Positions 19,315 to 28,325 of a DNA stretch of 64,000 nucleotides are shown here, piece by piece (position 1 is the stretch's first letter; the number at the start of each line of letters is the position of its first letter). The stretch is from Nitrospirales bacterium (lineage in GTDB: Bacteria; Nitrospirota; Nitrospiria; Nitrospirales; UBA8639): positions 19,543 through 83,542 of the forward strand of contig JALDRK010000017.1 of the NCBI GenBank assembly GCA_031315915.1. The letters run 5' to 3'. The position numbers were made by a program, and so were the translations under genes. The notes under the pieces were generated by a model that worked only from the letters and a program-made list of their open reading frames with translations, was not told the origin of the DNA and did not search any database.

Positions 19315-20019
19315 ATGAAAATTCAATCTCTTCTGGTCATGAGTTTTCTCTTCATCTTCAGTGGATGCACCTCGAATTGGAGCGGATTAGAAGCTGTAAA
19401 AGTCTCCAACCTCGGTCCAAGCGGTTACCCGGAACAGGTCAATAAAGACGGAAAGGTTGAACCATCATTATCCAATAAAAACAATGGGTTAAATAGTCAG
19501 AAGTCACAAGAAGATACTTATATCATTCAACCTGGCGATACGTTAAGCATCAAATTCTTTTTCAATCCGGAGCTGAATGAAGAAAATCTTATCGTTCGTC
19601 CTGATGGCCGAATTTCTCTTCAGCTCATTCATGAAGTCACAGCGGCCAACCTCACTGCTCCTCAACTTACCGCCCTCTTGGCCGAAAAATATATGGGACA
19701 ACTCAAAAATCCTGAAATCGCGGTTATCGTACGGTCGGTGCGGGAGCCTTATCGAATCTATGTTGATGGACAAGTGACCAGCCCTGGGCAATTTGAAATT
19801 ATTGGATCGCTTAGTGTCTTACAGGCTATTGCTCTGGCTCATGGGATGAGACAGGACACGGCCAAGGAGGATGAGGTGGTGGTCATTCGGCGAAACCAGG
19901 ATGGTCATCCTTTTGTTATAAACATCAATTTGAAGGATGCTCTCACCGGAAAAGATTTAAGTCAGGATATACAATTGCTTCCCTATGACTTTGTATATGT
20001 TCCGCGATCGTTTTGGTAA
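19315..20019 (+). CDS. Polysaccharide export lipoprotein, Wza/OPX family
   Basis: A 234-residue outer-membrane polysaccharide export protein. It begins with a lipoprotein signal peptide ending FIFSGC, so the Cys near residue 17 should be lipidated. From about residue 65 it has the Poly_export domain (YIIQPGDTLSIKFFFNPELNE, then RPDGRISLQLI) followed by an SLBB-type domain (IYVDGQVTSPGQFEI, LSVLQAIALAHG). I chose ATG 19315 because it gives a correct signal peptide; the frame extends 19 codons further upstream. It forms the exit channel for a polymer and heads a five-gene operon. The next gene ends in a domain strikingly similar to its residues 65-140. Confidence 0.88.
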   Translation: MKIQSLLVMSFLFIFSGCTSNWSGLEAVKVSNLGPSGYPEQVNKDGKVEPSLSNKNNGLNSQKSQEDTYIIQPGDTLSIKFFFNPELNEENLIVRPDGRISLQLIHEVTAANLTAPQLTALLAEKYMGQLKNPEIAVIVRSVREPYRIYVDGQVTSPGQFEIIGSLSVLQAIALAHGMRQDTAKEDEVVVIRRNQDGHPFVININLKDALTGKDLSQDIQLLPYDFVYVPRSFW

Positions 20020-20117
20020 ATCTGATAAGATTGTTGGAAAGAGATAATTCAATTCGGGCCGCATGATCATTTTTTTCAGCTGTATGGCATTGATTCTATA
20101 ATGTGAGGCTAATTTGC

Positions 20118-21287
20118 ATGAGTAACGATCAGCGGCCAATTGTTTTTTTCTCACCTCCCATAAGTCCTCGTGGTCGAATGTGTACCAAAGCCATAGCCAT
20201 AAGTGTTGCGGAGTTCTTCCTCGCCATTATTTTCTTTGTCCCCAATTTCTGTTTCCTTCAGCCTGTCTATGCAGATTCTCCGAAGACCTTGGCGAAACCT
20301 CTGGTACCACAAAAACCTCTAGCACCACAAATTGACGAGAATCCGAATGAGCGAGTCCCTTCTGTCATGCAGCAGCAACTGCTGGCCTATCGCAATAAAC
20401 TCGCGGATTCGGAGCATCGACTCCAGGAATTTCAACGGAAACATGGGATCATCTCCCATGAGGAACAACGCGGGCTTCTCCTTCGTCAACGGCAGGAATT
20501 AGATTCTTCCTTGAAAGGCGTCGAAAATCAGATTAAGGGTTTTAAGGATAAATTGGCGTGGGTGAAAAGCCAGATTAGCCAAGTTCCGGAGCAAATCCCA
20601 CTCTCGAGTGTTAGTCACGAACAGTCGATTATAAGCTCAGCCAAACAGAATTTGCTCAGTCTTCAATTGCAGGAACAACAATTGCTCGGGAAATATACGG
20701 AATCGAGTCCTCACATTCGGGCTCTTCATAGAGAAATGGAATTGATAGAAGAGTTTATTAAAAAACAAGAGGAAAATCTCGCAGGCAGTGTCACTACTGG
20801 GAAAAATCCTCTTTATCAGGAAATGGAGATGCAGTTGTTTCATACTGAGGCCGAACTGGTCTCGGCAGAAGCGCAAAGCCAAGTCATTTTGCAACAAATT
20901 AAACAGGTCGATGATGAGTTGAATAGGCTGACAGGTTTAACCAATGAACTTGAAAATCTTCGTCGGCAGGTCACGGCTGATGAAAAAAATTACTTAGCCT
21001 ATTTAACGAAAGTAGGAACAAGTCCGCCTCAAGATTATACCGTTCAGGTTGGCGATCAATTGGATATTAAGTTCTTTTTCAATCCCGAACTGAATGAATC
21101 GATCATGGTTCGGCAGGACGGTCGTATTGCCATGCAACTCATTGGTGAAATCTCGGTTGTAGGACAAACTGTGGAACAAATCCGAGTAAACCTCATGAAG
21201 GAATATGCCGGTCAATTAAAGAATCCTGAAATTGCGGTACTCCTTCGTTCCTCCAACGTCCCGGCTGAAGCCGCAAGCCAAAGATAA
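20118..21287 (+). CDS. Chimeric protein: GumC-type coiled coil plus Wza-type export domain
   Basis: A 389-residue protein with an unusual build. A signal peptide or anchor lies at about residues 22-48 (ending QPVYA), followed by a Pro-rich linker (PLVPQKPLAPQ) and a long coiled coil at about 75-290. A C-terminal Poly_export domain occupies about 302-385 (YTVQVGDQLDIKFFFNPELNE, RQDGRIAMQLI, QLKNPEIAV). The coiled coil parallels that of the next gene (LQEF then RK, GKNP then YQ, NYLAYLTKV against NYNLYLHKV). The export domain parallels the preceding gene, with IKFFFNPELNE and QLKNPEIAV identical. It lacks the second SLBB part of Wza and the Wzz transmembrane pair. Start ATG 20118 has GAGG 9 bases upstream. 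The role is unknown; it may bridge the inner-membrane chain-length protein and the outer-membrane channel. Confidence 0.8.
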   Translation: MSNDQRPIVFFSPPISPRGRMCTKAIAISVAEFFLAIIFFVPNFCFLQPVYADSPKTLAKPLVPQKPLAPQIDENPNERVPSVMQQQLLAYRNKLADSEHRLQEFQRKHGIISHEEQRGLLLRQRQELDSSLKGVENQIKGFKDKLAWVKSQISQVPEQIPLSSVSHEQSIISSAKQNLLSLQLQEQQLLGKYTESSPHIRALHREMELIEEFIKKQEENLAGSVTTGKNPLYQEMEMQLFHTEAELVSAEAQSQVILQQIKQVDDELNRLTGLTNELENLRRQVTADEKNYLAYLTKVGTSPPQDYTVQVGDQLDIKFFFNPELNESIMVRQDGRIAMQLIGEISVVGQTVEQIRVNLMKEYAGQLKNPEIAVLLRSSNVPAEAASQR

Positions 21288-21306
21288 TTTTTCATTGAGG
21301 ACAAAC

Positions 21307-22788
21307 ATGGAAACCGAACAATCATTTTTAGGTGAGGCATTGCCCTATCCTTTCGGCAGCTTTCGGGATATCCTGACCGCTCTTTTCAAGCATCGGTGGA
21401 AGTGTTGCATCGCTTTTTTGGTGATATTTGGAGGCACCGCAATCTATGTGAATACCCTAATCCCCCTATATGAGGCGAAAGCCAGCATAGTCATAAAAAT
21501 GGGCAGGGAACACATTTTTCGTCCGGAAGTGGGGCAGGTCAATCAAATTGTAAAATTTGATGAGGAAGCAGCCGTTCAATCTGAAATCAGCATTCTCTCG
21601 AGTCGAGAACTCATCAGGAGAGTTATTGAAACGTTGGGTGTTGAAAAGGTCTATCCGGAATTATTGGATCCCTCGAAAACTATTCGAGATCCGCTGGAAG
21701 TTGGCGTTTCCATGTTTGTATCGGACCTCACTCCCACAGCAATTAAGGGGTCAAATGTGATTGAAATCATATATGGGAACCCTCGCCCCATGGTAGCAGC
21801 GGAGGCCCTTAATTTATTGATTGAATATTTAAAGGAAAAACATCTTCAGATTTTCAGCGATCCGAGGGCATCCTTTTTAAGCAAGCAATTGATGGTGTAT
21901 CAAGACCAACTGGAGGCCTCAGAACGACAACTCCAGGAATTTAATAGAAAGTATGATCTTTCGTCCCCTATCGAAGACCAGCAAAAACGTCTGTTGGATC
22001 AACGGACTCATATGGATACCAGCTACAAACTCACCAAAAACCAAATTGAAGGACTTCAAAGTCGCATTCAGTCTATCGAAGCCCAAATGAAAACCATACC
22101 CAAGGAAATGGCGTTATCCCGGACAGAAACCGAGGGCACCTTGATCAAGGCCAAGGCTGATTTGTTTGAGTTGAAGCGAAAGGAACAAAATCTTTTAACG
22201 AGGTATACAACAGAAAGTTTTCCTGTCAAAAATCTTCGAAATGAAATCGCACTGATTGAAGGATTTATTCAGGAAGAAGAAAAAAGTAACGATCGGAATA
22301 ACTCCGTGACAAGCGGAAAGAATCCGGTCTACCAGAAATTGGAAATGGATTGGTTGGGTGCGCAATCGGAGCTGGAAACGCTTGAAGCGAGCAATAGAGC
22401 CATTTCCATGCAAATCGAGGATTTGGATAAAAAATTGTATAGACTCGATGAATTGAACAAAGAACTCTTAATTCTATCCCGTCAAAAGGAAGCGGCTGGT
22501 CAGAATTACAATTTATATCTGCATAAAGTGGAAGAAGCCAAGGTTTCCGAAGAAATGGATCGGCTCAAAATGTCCAATATTAGTGTCATTCAACATGCCG
22601 AGAGACCTACCGGAAGAGCCGGGCGTTCTCCAAATCTTTTGCTCATGGTAGGAGCAGTTATGGGAGTGTTAGGGGGAATTGGGCTGGGACTCATTTTAGA
22701 ATTCTTTGAAGGAGCTTATACCCGTCCGGAGCAGGCTGCCAGTGATTTGAACCTTCCCCTATTGGCTTCTTTCAGTCAAAAGGTATAA
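21307..22788 (+). CDS. Polysaccharide chain-length/co-polymerase protein (GumC/Wzz family)
   Basis: A 493-residue PCP-family inner-membrane protein. A transmembrane segment at about 32-52 is followed by the Wzz domain (LIPLYEAKASIVIKM), a long periplasmic coiled coil, and a second transmembrane segment at about 450-472 (LLLMVGAVMGVLGGIGLGLILEF). The short cytoplasmic tail has no kinase domain. It sets polymer length and passes the chain to the outer-membrane channel. The kinase-like partner is encoded separately two genes downstream. Start ATG 21307 has GAGG upstream; the 20-base gap to the preceding gene supports one transcript. Confidence 0.88.
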   Translation: METEQSFLGEALPYPFGSFRDILTALFKHRWKCCIAFLVIFGGTAIYVNTLIPLYEAKASIVIKMGREHIFRPEVGQVNQIVKFDEEAAVQSEISILSSRELIRRVIETLGVEKVYPELLDPSKTIRDPLEVGVSMFVSDLTPTAIKGSNVIEIIYGNPRPMVAAEALNLLIEYLKEKHLQIFSDPRASFLSKQLMVYQDQLEASERQLQEFNRKYDLSSPIEDQQKRLLDQRTHMDTSYKLTKNQIEGLQSRIQSIEAQMKTIPKEMALSRTETEGTLIKAKADLFELKRKEQNLLTRYTTESFPVKNLRNEIALIEGFIQEEEKSNDRNNSVTSGKNPVYQKLEMDWLGAQSELETLEASNRAISMQIEDLDKKLYRLDELNKELLILSRQKEAAGQNYNLYLHKVEEAKVSEEMDRLKMSNISVIQHAERPTGRAGRSPNLLLMVGAVMGVLGGIGLGLILEFFEGAYTRPEQAASDLNLPLLASFSQKV

Positions 22789-22822
22789 CCTTTCCATATA
22801 AATCACGATCTTCACGAAAACA

Positions 22823-24382
22823 ATGTATCTCTCATTCTACGGGCTTAAAAAAGAACCTTTTCATACTACCCCCGACCCCAACTTCCTGTATCTGAGTCCT
22901 ACCCATAAGGAAGCTCTTGGGGCTATTATCTATGGAATTGAACAACGAAAAGGCTTTATTTCGATTACGGGAGAAGTCGGAGTCGGAAAAACGACTATCA
23001 TTCGGGCATACCTTGAACGACCCACAACCAGGACACAGAAAACTATCTATATTTTCAACCCGGTGGTTTCCTTCCATGCCCTCCTGACCACTATTTTTCG
23101 TAGTTTAGAGGTTGAGCCCAGACAAAGTGATTTGCCTGAAATGGTCAATCAACTGCATGAGATTTTGATTACGGAATATCGTGCAAACAGCACGGTTGTC
23201 TTGGTTATCGATGAAGCTCAAAATATGCCGGTTGAAACTTTGGAAAATCTTCGGATGCTTTCCAATCTGGAGACTGTGGCGGATAAACTAATTCAAATTG
23301 TGTTAATTGGCCAACCCGAATTAAATACTCTCTTGGACGATCCGAAATTAAAAGCTCTCAAACAGCGCATTGCCCTTCGGGCGACCATTTGTCCTCTGAC
23401 GCCAAAAGAATGTCAGGCTTATATTGAGCATCGCGTGAACCTCGCTTCACATACAGGGAATCCACTGTTTACTAAAGATGCGATTAAATTACTTACCCAG
23501 CAGGCGCAGGGAATTCCACGCCGGCTCAATATTCTTTGTGACAATGCCTTGATTACCGGCTATGGAAGACAACGAAATCCTGCCACCGTGAGTGAGGTGA
23601 GGGAGATTATTGCGGATTTAGATGCCAAAGGCCCCACTCTAATATCAAAGTGGCGTTTTGTAGCCGCTGCGGCACTCCTGTTGGCCATAGCATCTTTTTT
23701 TCTGGTATTTTCGTTTTTTTCGAGTAATTTCAGCCCTTCAGATCTAAGCCAAAATGATATGTTCAAGGAAAACCGTAAAACCAATGGAAAATACGTAGAT
23801 AATGGTGAGTCATTACAACGAATATCGGGCAAAAGTCCAGGGGCGACCGGCTCTCAGGTAGAAGACGCATCTCATGAAGATAGAGCCAAAGGCGCTGTTA
23901 TGTCCCAAGAAGAGCATCAAAAAATGGCTCTAAATCCTCGTGCTTCGTCCGGTGCTCCCTCCATGGTTGAGAAACCTTTAACGAAGGAACCGACAGAGGT
24001 TTCTTCAAATGCTTCAAAAGGATCAAATGATGGTTCCCTTATATTTGCTGATCAAATGACCGAGAAGACTATTGCTCCTCGTCCAAATGTCCAGCCAAAT
24101 GTCCAGGCACCTCTGCTCCAGGATGGGGAAAAATCAGTCGGATTCGATAATCACAGTGATACCATTACAAATGAAATCCCAAATCAAAAAACGCATAAAA
24201 TATTTCCAAGGACCAGGTTAGTGAAAAAAGGAGAGAGCCTGAGTAGAATTACCCATGAAATTTACGGCTCAGATGACCCGGAATATTTGAATTGGGTCCG
24301 GGATCATAATTCTGAAATTACTAACCCGGATTTTATTCTTCCTGGCCAAAAAATCATCTTACCTGAATACGTGAAGGAGTAA
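22823..24382 (+). CDS. ExeA-like AAA ATPase with transmembrane segment and LysM domain
   Basis: A 519-residue protein. Residues 1-270 form a GspA/ExeA-type AAA ATPase (FYGLKKEPF start, Walker A GEVGVGKT, Walker B VVLVIDEAQ, sensor VLIGQPEL). One transmembrane segment follows at about 280-302. A low-complexity periplasmic linker leads to a C-terminal LysM domain (VKKGESLSRITHEIYG to LPGQKIILP). Such ATPases accompany exosortase-type polysaccharide loci and type II secretion, where ATP use is coupled to peptidoglycan remodelling during assembly of an envelope complex. LysM would anchor it to peptidoglycan. It lies between the GumC-like and CpsD-like genes of the same operon. Confidence 0.88.
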   Translation: MYLSFYGLKKEPFHTTPDPNFLYLSPTHKEALGAIIYGIEQRKGFISITGEVGVGKTTIIRAYLERPTTRTQKTIYIFNPVVSFHALLTTIFRSLEVEPRQSDLPEMVNQLHEILITEYRANSTVVLVIDEAQNMPVETLENLRMLSNLETVADKLIQIVLIGQPELNTLLDDPKLKALKQRIALRATICPLTPKECQAYIEHRVNLASHTGNPLFTKDAIKLLTQQAQGIPRRLNILCDNALITGYGRQRNPATVSEVREIIADLDAKGPTLISKWRFVAAAALLLAIASFFLVFSFFSSNFSPSDLSQNDMFKENRKTNGKYVDNGESLQRISGKSPGATGSQVEDASHEDRAKGAVMSQEEHQKMALNPRASSGAPSMVEKPLTKEPTEVSSNASKGSNDGSLIFADQMTEKTIAPRPNVQPNVQAPLLQDGEKSVGFDNHSDTITNEIPNQKTHKIFPRTRLVKKGESLSRITHEIYGSDDPEYLNWVRDHNSEITNPDFILPGQKIILPEYVKE

Positions 24383-24391
24383 GGGTTCCTA

Positions 24392-25189
24392 ATGAGTAAG
24401 ATCTACGATGCCTTGCAAATTGCCTATGAGGAACGTCTCGGTACGACCAAAAATATTAATCAACCCGTGTCGGTTGAATCAACTCAGCCACCGGTTCCGG
24501 CATCAACATCTCCTTCGGCATCAGCCTTAGTTCAATTTAAACCCTCCGCCTCGCTCCAGAGATTTCATAAGGAGAATGATCTTCTTCTTCTTGCACAGAA
24601 CATTGCCGCTTTGCTTCCGGGACCTGATAAAAATGTGATTCAGTTCATCGGTTCCCGGAAAGGAGAAGGGACGTCAACCCTGGTTCGAGAATTTGCCATG
24701 GTGGCGGCTCAACATAGCACCAAACCTGTCCTCCTGGTTGAGGCGGATCTCATTAACCCATCTCAATATCAAGCGTTTGGCATTCCAGCCAAACCTCCAT
24801 TGGACCATGTGTTGAAGGAGGGGAAGGCGATTGAGGGCGTGGCTTCTCAGGTTGATAAATCAAACCTTTTTCTCGCCACGCTTTCTTCAAAAACTCAATC
24901 TGCTCTCACTGATCGAACATTCCTCAGACCAACCGAAATGTGGGAATTGGTGCGTGATCAGTTTTCTCTTATTCTTATTGATTCTTCACCGGCAAGCATC
25001 ACTTCCGACAGCCTTGCGCTGTGTGAATCGGTGGATGGGATCGTCCTCGTTGTGGAAGCCGAAAAGACACGAGCGGTGGTGGCAAAAAACGTGAAGGACT
25101 TAATCTTGATGCGGGAAGGGAATCTCTTAGGAATGGTCTTCACGAAACGAAAACTGCACATTCCCGAGTGTTTATACAAATACTTGTAA
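24392..25189 (+). CDS. CpsD/CapB-like BY-kinase homologue with degenerate P-loop
   Basis: A 265-residue MinD-like ATPase beginning MSKIYDALQIAYEE, typical for kinases of exopolysaccharide loci. The Walker A region reads GSRKGEGTST, so the usual lysine before the Ser/Thr is Thr. Walker A' reads LLVEADL with Glu where Asp is common, and Walker B is LILIDSSP. The C-terminal tyrosine cluster of active BY-kinases is nearly missing (only CLYKYL). It probably pairs with the GumC-like protein, which lacks its own kinase. Loss of the P-loop lysine suggests weak or no kinase activity, although related GEGTST proteins are known, so ATP binding may persist. It is the last gene of the operon. Confidence 0.8.
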   Translation: MSKIYDALQIAYEERLGTTKNINQPVSVESTQPPVPASTSPSASALVQFKPSASLQRFHKENDLLLLAQNIAALLPGPDKNVIQFIGSRKGEGTSTLVREFAMVAAQHSTKPVLLVEADLINPSQYQAFGIPAKPPLDHVLKEGKAIEGVASQVDKSNLFLATLSSKTQSALTDRTFLRPTEMWELVRDQFSLILIDSSPASITSDSLALCESVDGIVLVVEAEKTRAVVAKNVKDLILMREGNLLGMVFTKRKLHIPECLYKYL

Positions 25190-25736
25190 GTAGAATCATC
25201 GCATGGTGATCAAATTCCATACGACAGCCAGGAAAAATAAGTCCACTCTTAGACATCCTGCCAGAGCTTGCGCCTGAAGGGTTGCCAGTGCCACGATCCG
25301 TATTTACTGCTCTTTTTCATTCCTAATAAAAATGTCTCAATAGGTGTGTGAGGTTTGTGTGCGCCTCCACCTGTGTTTTCTGCTGTCGTTCAATATTAAG
25401 CTTCTACTGTTTTGATTAACTGGGCGATCGGCTCAGGTACAATTGTGCGCTTGAATCGGTCTTCCGATGCTTAGCATCTGGTTGCGGAAAGCTCTGCTCT
25501 GGGAACTTGAATGGATTTCAGGTGTATTTTAAGTCGTATCGATCTCTTCTTGCTCTTCTTGGACTTTCTCCAAACCGCTGATTGGTGCTCACAACCGATA
25601 TGGCCTATGGACCAATGTGATAAGGTCCTTAGCCCTCTTGAGGTTTCTTGTCGATCGGCGCAGGTAACGGAGGGTCCCTCACCTCTCAATGTGTTTAACG
25701 ATTCATTGGTGTTTGATGAGCGACAACAGTCTTAAC
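25190..25736. other. Intergenic region, possible gene remnant
   Basis: No supported full gene. On the minus strand, 25462-25398 reads as an open stretch (EDRFKRTIVPEPIAQLIKTVEA, then stop) that looks protein-like, but it is cut off upstream by a stop at about 25473. It may be the end of a lost gene. Otherwise the region is featureless and should contain the end of the export operon transcript. Confidence 0.3.
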
Positions 25737-26264
25737 TTACGCAAACCAATCCAGGTGGCGAGTACCTATCGCATCAGCCACTGCCGATATGAGTTTTGTC
25801 CGGTCGATCGGTTTGACCAAGAAATCGGTCACTCCCCGTTTCAGGAGTTGCGTGGCCAAATCCAATTCTGGAAAACCGGTCAGTACGATTAACGGAACGC
25901 TGGGATACTCCCGTTGAAAGTATTCGATGGCTTGGATGCCATTGATGTTGGGCATTCGAATATCGGTGATGATCACATCAATCACCATCGGATGCTCTCC
26001 TTCGTTGAGTAGGCGGATGGCTTGTTTTCCGTCCTCGGCGTTTATCACATAGTAGCCTTCTTTTTCCAAAGCCATGCTGAGTACTTTTCTAATGTCTGCC
26101 TCATCATCGACAATGAGAACTCCACCCCGGTAATTCTGACCGGAAAATATGCCTGCCGAACGTTCTGGTGCATGCGAGGAGCCTGGCTGAGACATGACCG
26201 TGTGTTCTTCAAGAGACTTGGGGGAATCGGAATGGGATTGGAACATTCGAGTGTCGGTAATCAT
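25737..26264 (-). CDS. Receiver-only response regulator
   Basis: A 175-residue protein with about 45 disordered N-terminal residues and one CheY-like receiver domain. It has the acidic pair in LIVDDEAD, the phosphoacceptor Asp in IITDIRMPNINGIQ, the conserved Thr in IVLTGF and the Lys in FLVKPID. No output domain follows, so it probably works through protein contacts in a phosphorelay. The ATG at 26273 directly abuts AGGAGG, leaving no spacer, so I chose the ATG at 26264, which is 9 bases from it. No histidine kinase is adjacent. Its place after the export operon might mean a link to polymer secretion, but that is speculation. Confidence 0.85.
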   Translation of the reverse strand: MITDTRMFQSHSDSPKSLEEHTVMSQPGSSHAPERSAGIFSGQNYRGGVLIVDDEADIRKVLSMALEKEGYYVINAEDGKQAIRLLNEGEHPMVIDVIITDIRMPNINGIQAIEYFQREYPSVPLIVLTGFPELDLATQLLKRGVTDFLVKPIDRTKLISAVADAIGTRHLDWFA

Positions 26265-26763
26265 GGAATACATCCTCCTAGCATTGAATGGTGAATCATA
26301 ACGATCGGAGAAATGAAAGATTCAATAGTGATCTATATCCCCATGCCTATGTTTTCCAAATTGTGTGTAGAATCAATAAGAATCCTGCCGTTGTCAAAAG
26401 AAAAGTGCTCAAAAACATGTGGTGCGCCTTGGATGGAGGTAGAAAAATTCAATCTTAAAGACCGATGATGTTGATTTCATATATACCAAATAAAAAGCAA
26501 CAGTTGTGCCAGATTCGCTTTTTGAAGGTTGTTACTATGCTTGCTTCCTGTCTCCTTGAAAAAACTGAGATTTTATTGAAGGACAGTCGGACATGCTTTC
26601 TTGGCATAACGGAAATGGTCAATGGTTGTATCTAAGGAAGCATGGGAAGTATCCGGAAAGATACGAATGGGCTCTGCAGGGATCAATATGTGGTGGATCG
26701 TGAATGCTCGAGGTCATTCTTGGTCTGCATTTGCCTGACTCGGAAAAAATCTGAAAAGAATGA
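26265..26763. other. Intergenic region
   Basis: About 500 bases, AT-rich, with no supported gene or recognised RNA. It should contain the promoter of the response regulator (minus strand), whose ribosome binding site AGGAGG is at 26274-26279. Confidence 0.4.
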
Positions 26764-27549
26764 TCAGATAGGAGGTTTGCGAGCGATCACCGAGGTAGTG
26801 GAGTGATATAAAGCCCAGTGTGTGGAGTCCCGTGTGAGGCTGACATACCGTTGTATGTCTTGCGGAGAACACAGTCCGGTGTGCCAATATTCCTGTTCGA
26901 GCACCAAAGCCGATTCCCCCATCACATTGGCCATTGGCGAATTTCCCGGGCATAGGTGCATGAGAGATTGGGCATGTGTGATATGAAATCCCACGGTTTC
27001 CAATTTTTGAGGAAGTCTCAGGGCATAGCCGGGATCTAATCCCACATTGACAAACATCTGACAAATGGCCTGATTGACCCGGGCTTGCGGGCTGTCATGT
27101 CCATAATCGGGCAACAGAGTGGAGGTAAAGTCCGGTTCTTCAAGCACCGCCCATCCTCCCGGTTTGAGGAGAGAAAATATTTTTTTCAGGATGGCCAGAT
27201 CTTCTTGATTATGAATGAGGACATATCTTCCGTGAATGAGATCAAACGAGTGTTTCAAGGAAACCTCAAGAAAAGAGCCTTTCACAATTCGGAAAGGTGG
27301 AAAATCATAACCCTGAAGATAGGTGGTTTTCTTGTCGACACCCATAGCCAAGCCTGTTGCTCCCACACGAGCGCCAAGCCATTGCAATATCGACCCCGCG
27401 CCAGCTCCCAGCTCCAAGCAATGCCAACCTGGCCGTAGGCCTGTTTCCTCCAGCAGGGGAATGGTATGGGGATCGTTTGCCGCTTCGACCAATTGTAGAC
27501 GTCGATGTTCACGGTCCTCAGACTTGTTGTCGAAAATATACGTGTTCAT
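26764..27549 (-). CDS. Class I SAM-dependent methyltransferase
   Basis: A 261-residue protein with a Rossmann-type methyltransferase core: motif I CLELGAGAGSI, acidic residue after strand 2 (GVDKKTTY), FDLIHGRYVLIH (motif IV region) and LKPGGWAVLEEPDF. The order is that of the small-molecule methyltransferase group (Methyltransf_11/25/31). The substrate is not predictable. It stands alone between two long intergenic regions. Confidence 0.82.
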   Translation of the reverse strand: MNTYIFDNKSEDREHRRLQLVEAANDPHTIPLLEETGLRPGWHCLELGAGAGSILQWLGARVGATGLAMGVDKKTTYLQGYDFPPFRIVKGSFLEVSLKHSFDLIHGRYVLIHNQEDLAILKKIFSLLKPGGWAVLEEPDFTSTLLPDYGHDSPQARVNQAICQMFVNVGLDPGYALRLPQKLETVGFHITHAQSLMHLCPGNSPMANVMGESALVLEQEYWHTGLCSPQDIQRYVSLTRDSTHWALYHSTTSVIARKPPI

Positions 27550-28325
27550 CTTTGGGAAAAGGTATCAAAAAAAAATCGGTCAATCTCCATGGATGGCCAG
27601 AGGACTTCATGAACCATTCACTCAATTGTCATTAAGGATGCCCTATCCTTTTCAGCTTGGTCCTTTCAATGAGATAATCTAATCTCACGTGAAAGGGTAT
27701 CTTGGCAACCGTCCAAGCCATTCGGGTCATTCTCAGCAATCCCCTTATGGTGAGGCTTTGTCCTCCGGTGGGTCCGTCCCGCGATTCCTTCCAACTCGCT
27801 TGTATTTCTCAATGGTCTCTGTGTCAGTGGAAACCGATCTTCGTTCTGCGGTTGCCTGTGATCTAAGTCTCATAAAGGTCACCTGCTGTCTATCGTGGTC
27901 CTATGGAAACAGAAAATTGACGGCACGCATCAGGAGGAAGCGGCATTTTTCGGCGCAAAGTCCGGATGATGCGTTTTTCGGGATTACGTTTAAACATTCT
28001 CTGGCCTTTATCCCCGTCGGTTGCCGGAAGTCGTGTCGACGAGTTGCCAATAAGGCTGACGACCTGGAAATCTCATCGCAATCAAAAAATGAAACCGAAT
28101 CACCGAAAGGTTGAATATGCCGATGTCGCATGGGCACAGTGGGTGACAGTGAAGAGGAAGTCTGAATGAGTCATCTTTCAGCTTGGGTCCGTATTCTTTC
28201 CTTCCTATCGGAAAACTCAAGACCATGTCGATTCCTGTCGTAAAACCTTTCGGTTGCTTCCGCGTTTCAACTTTCAACAAGATATTTCCGAACGATCCAG
28301 GACAACTCAACACGTACGGCTAAGC
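27550..28325. other. Long intergenic region, no convincing gene
   Basis: Nearly 780 bases. Open frames of up to 141 codons exist on the plus strand (27689-28114), but their composition is not protein-like (many Ser, Arg and Cys, no start site signal) and nothing is recognisable. It may be decayed coding sequence. Confidence 0.35.

Noticed and set aside
25511..25735. 74-codon plus-strand frame after the export operon
   Set aside because: No family resemblance or ribosome binding site, and the only protein-like signal in the region is on the other strand.
27689..28114. 141-codon plus-strand open frame
   Set aside because: No recognisable motif, odd composition and no start signal; more likely a chance frame in non-coding or decayed DNA.
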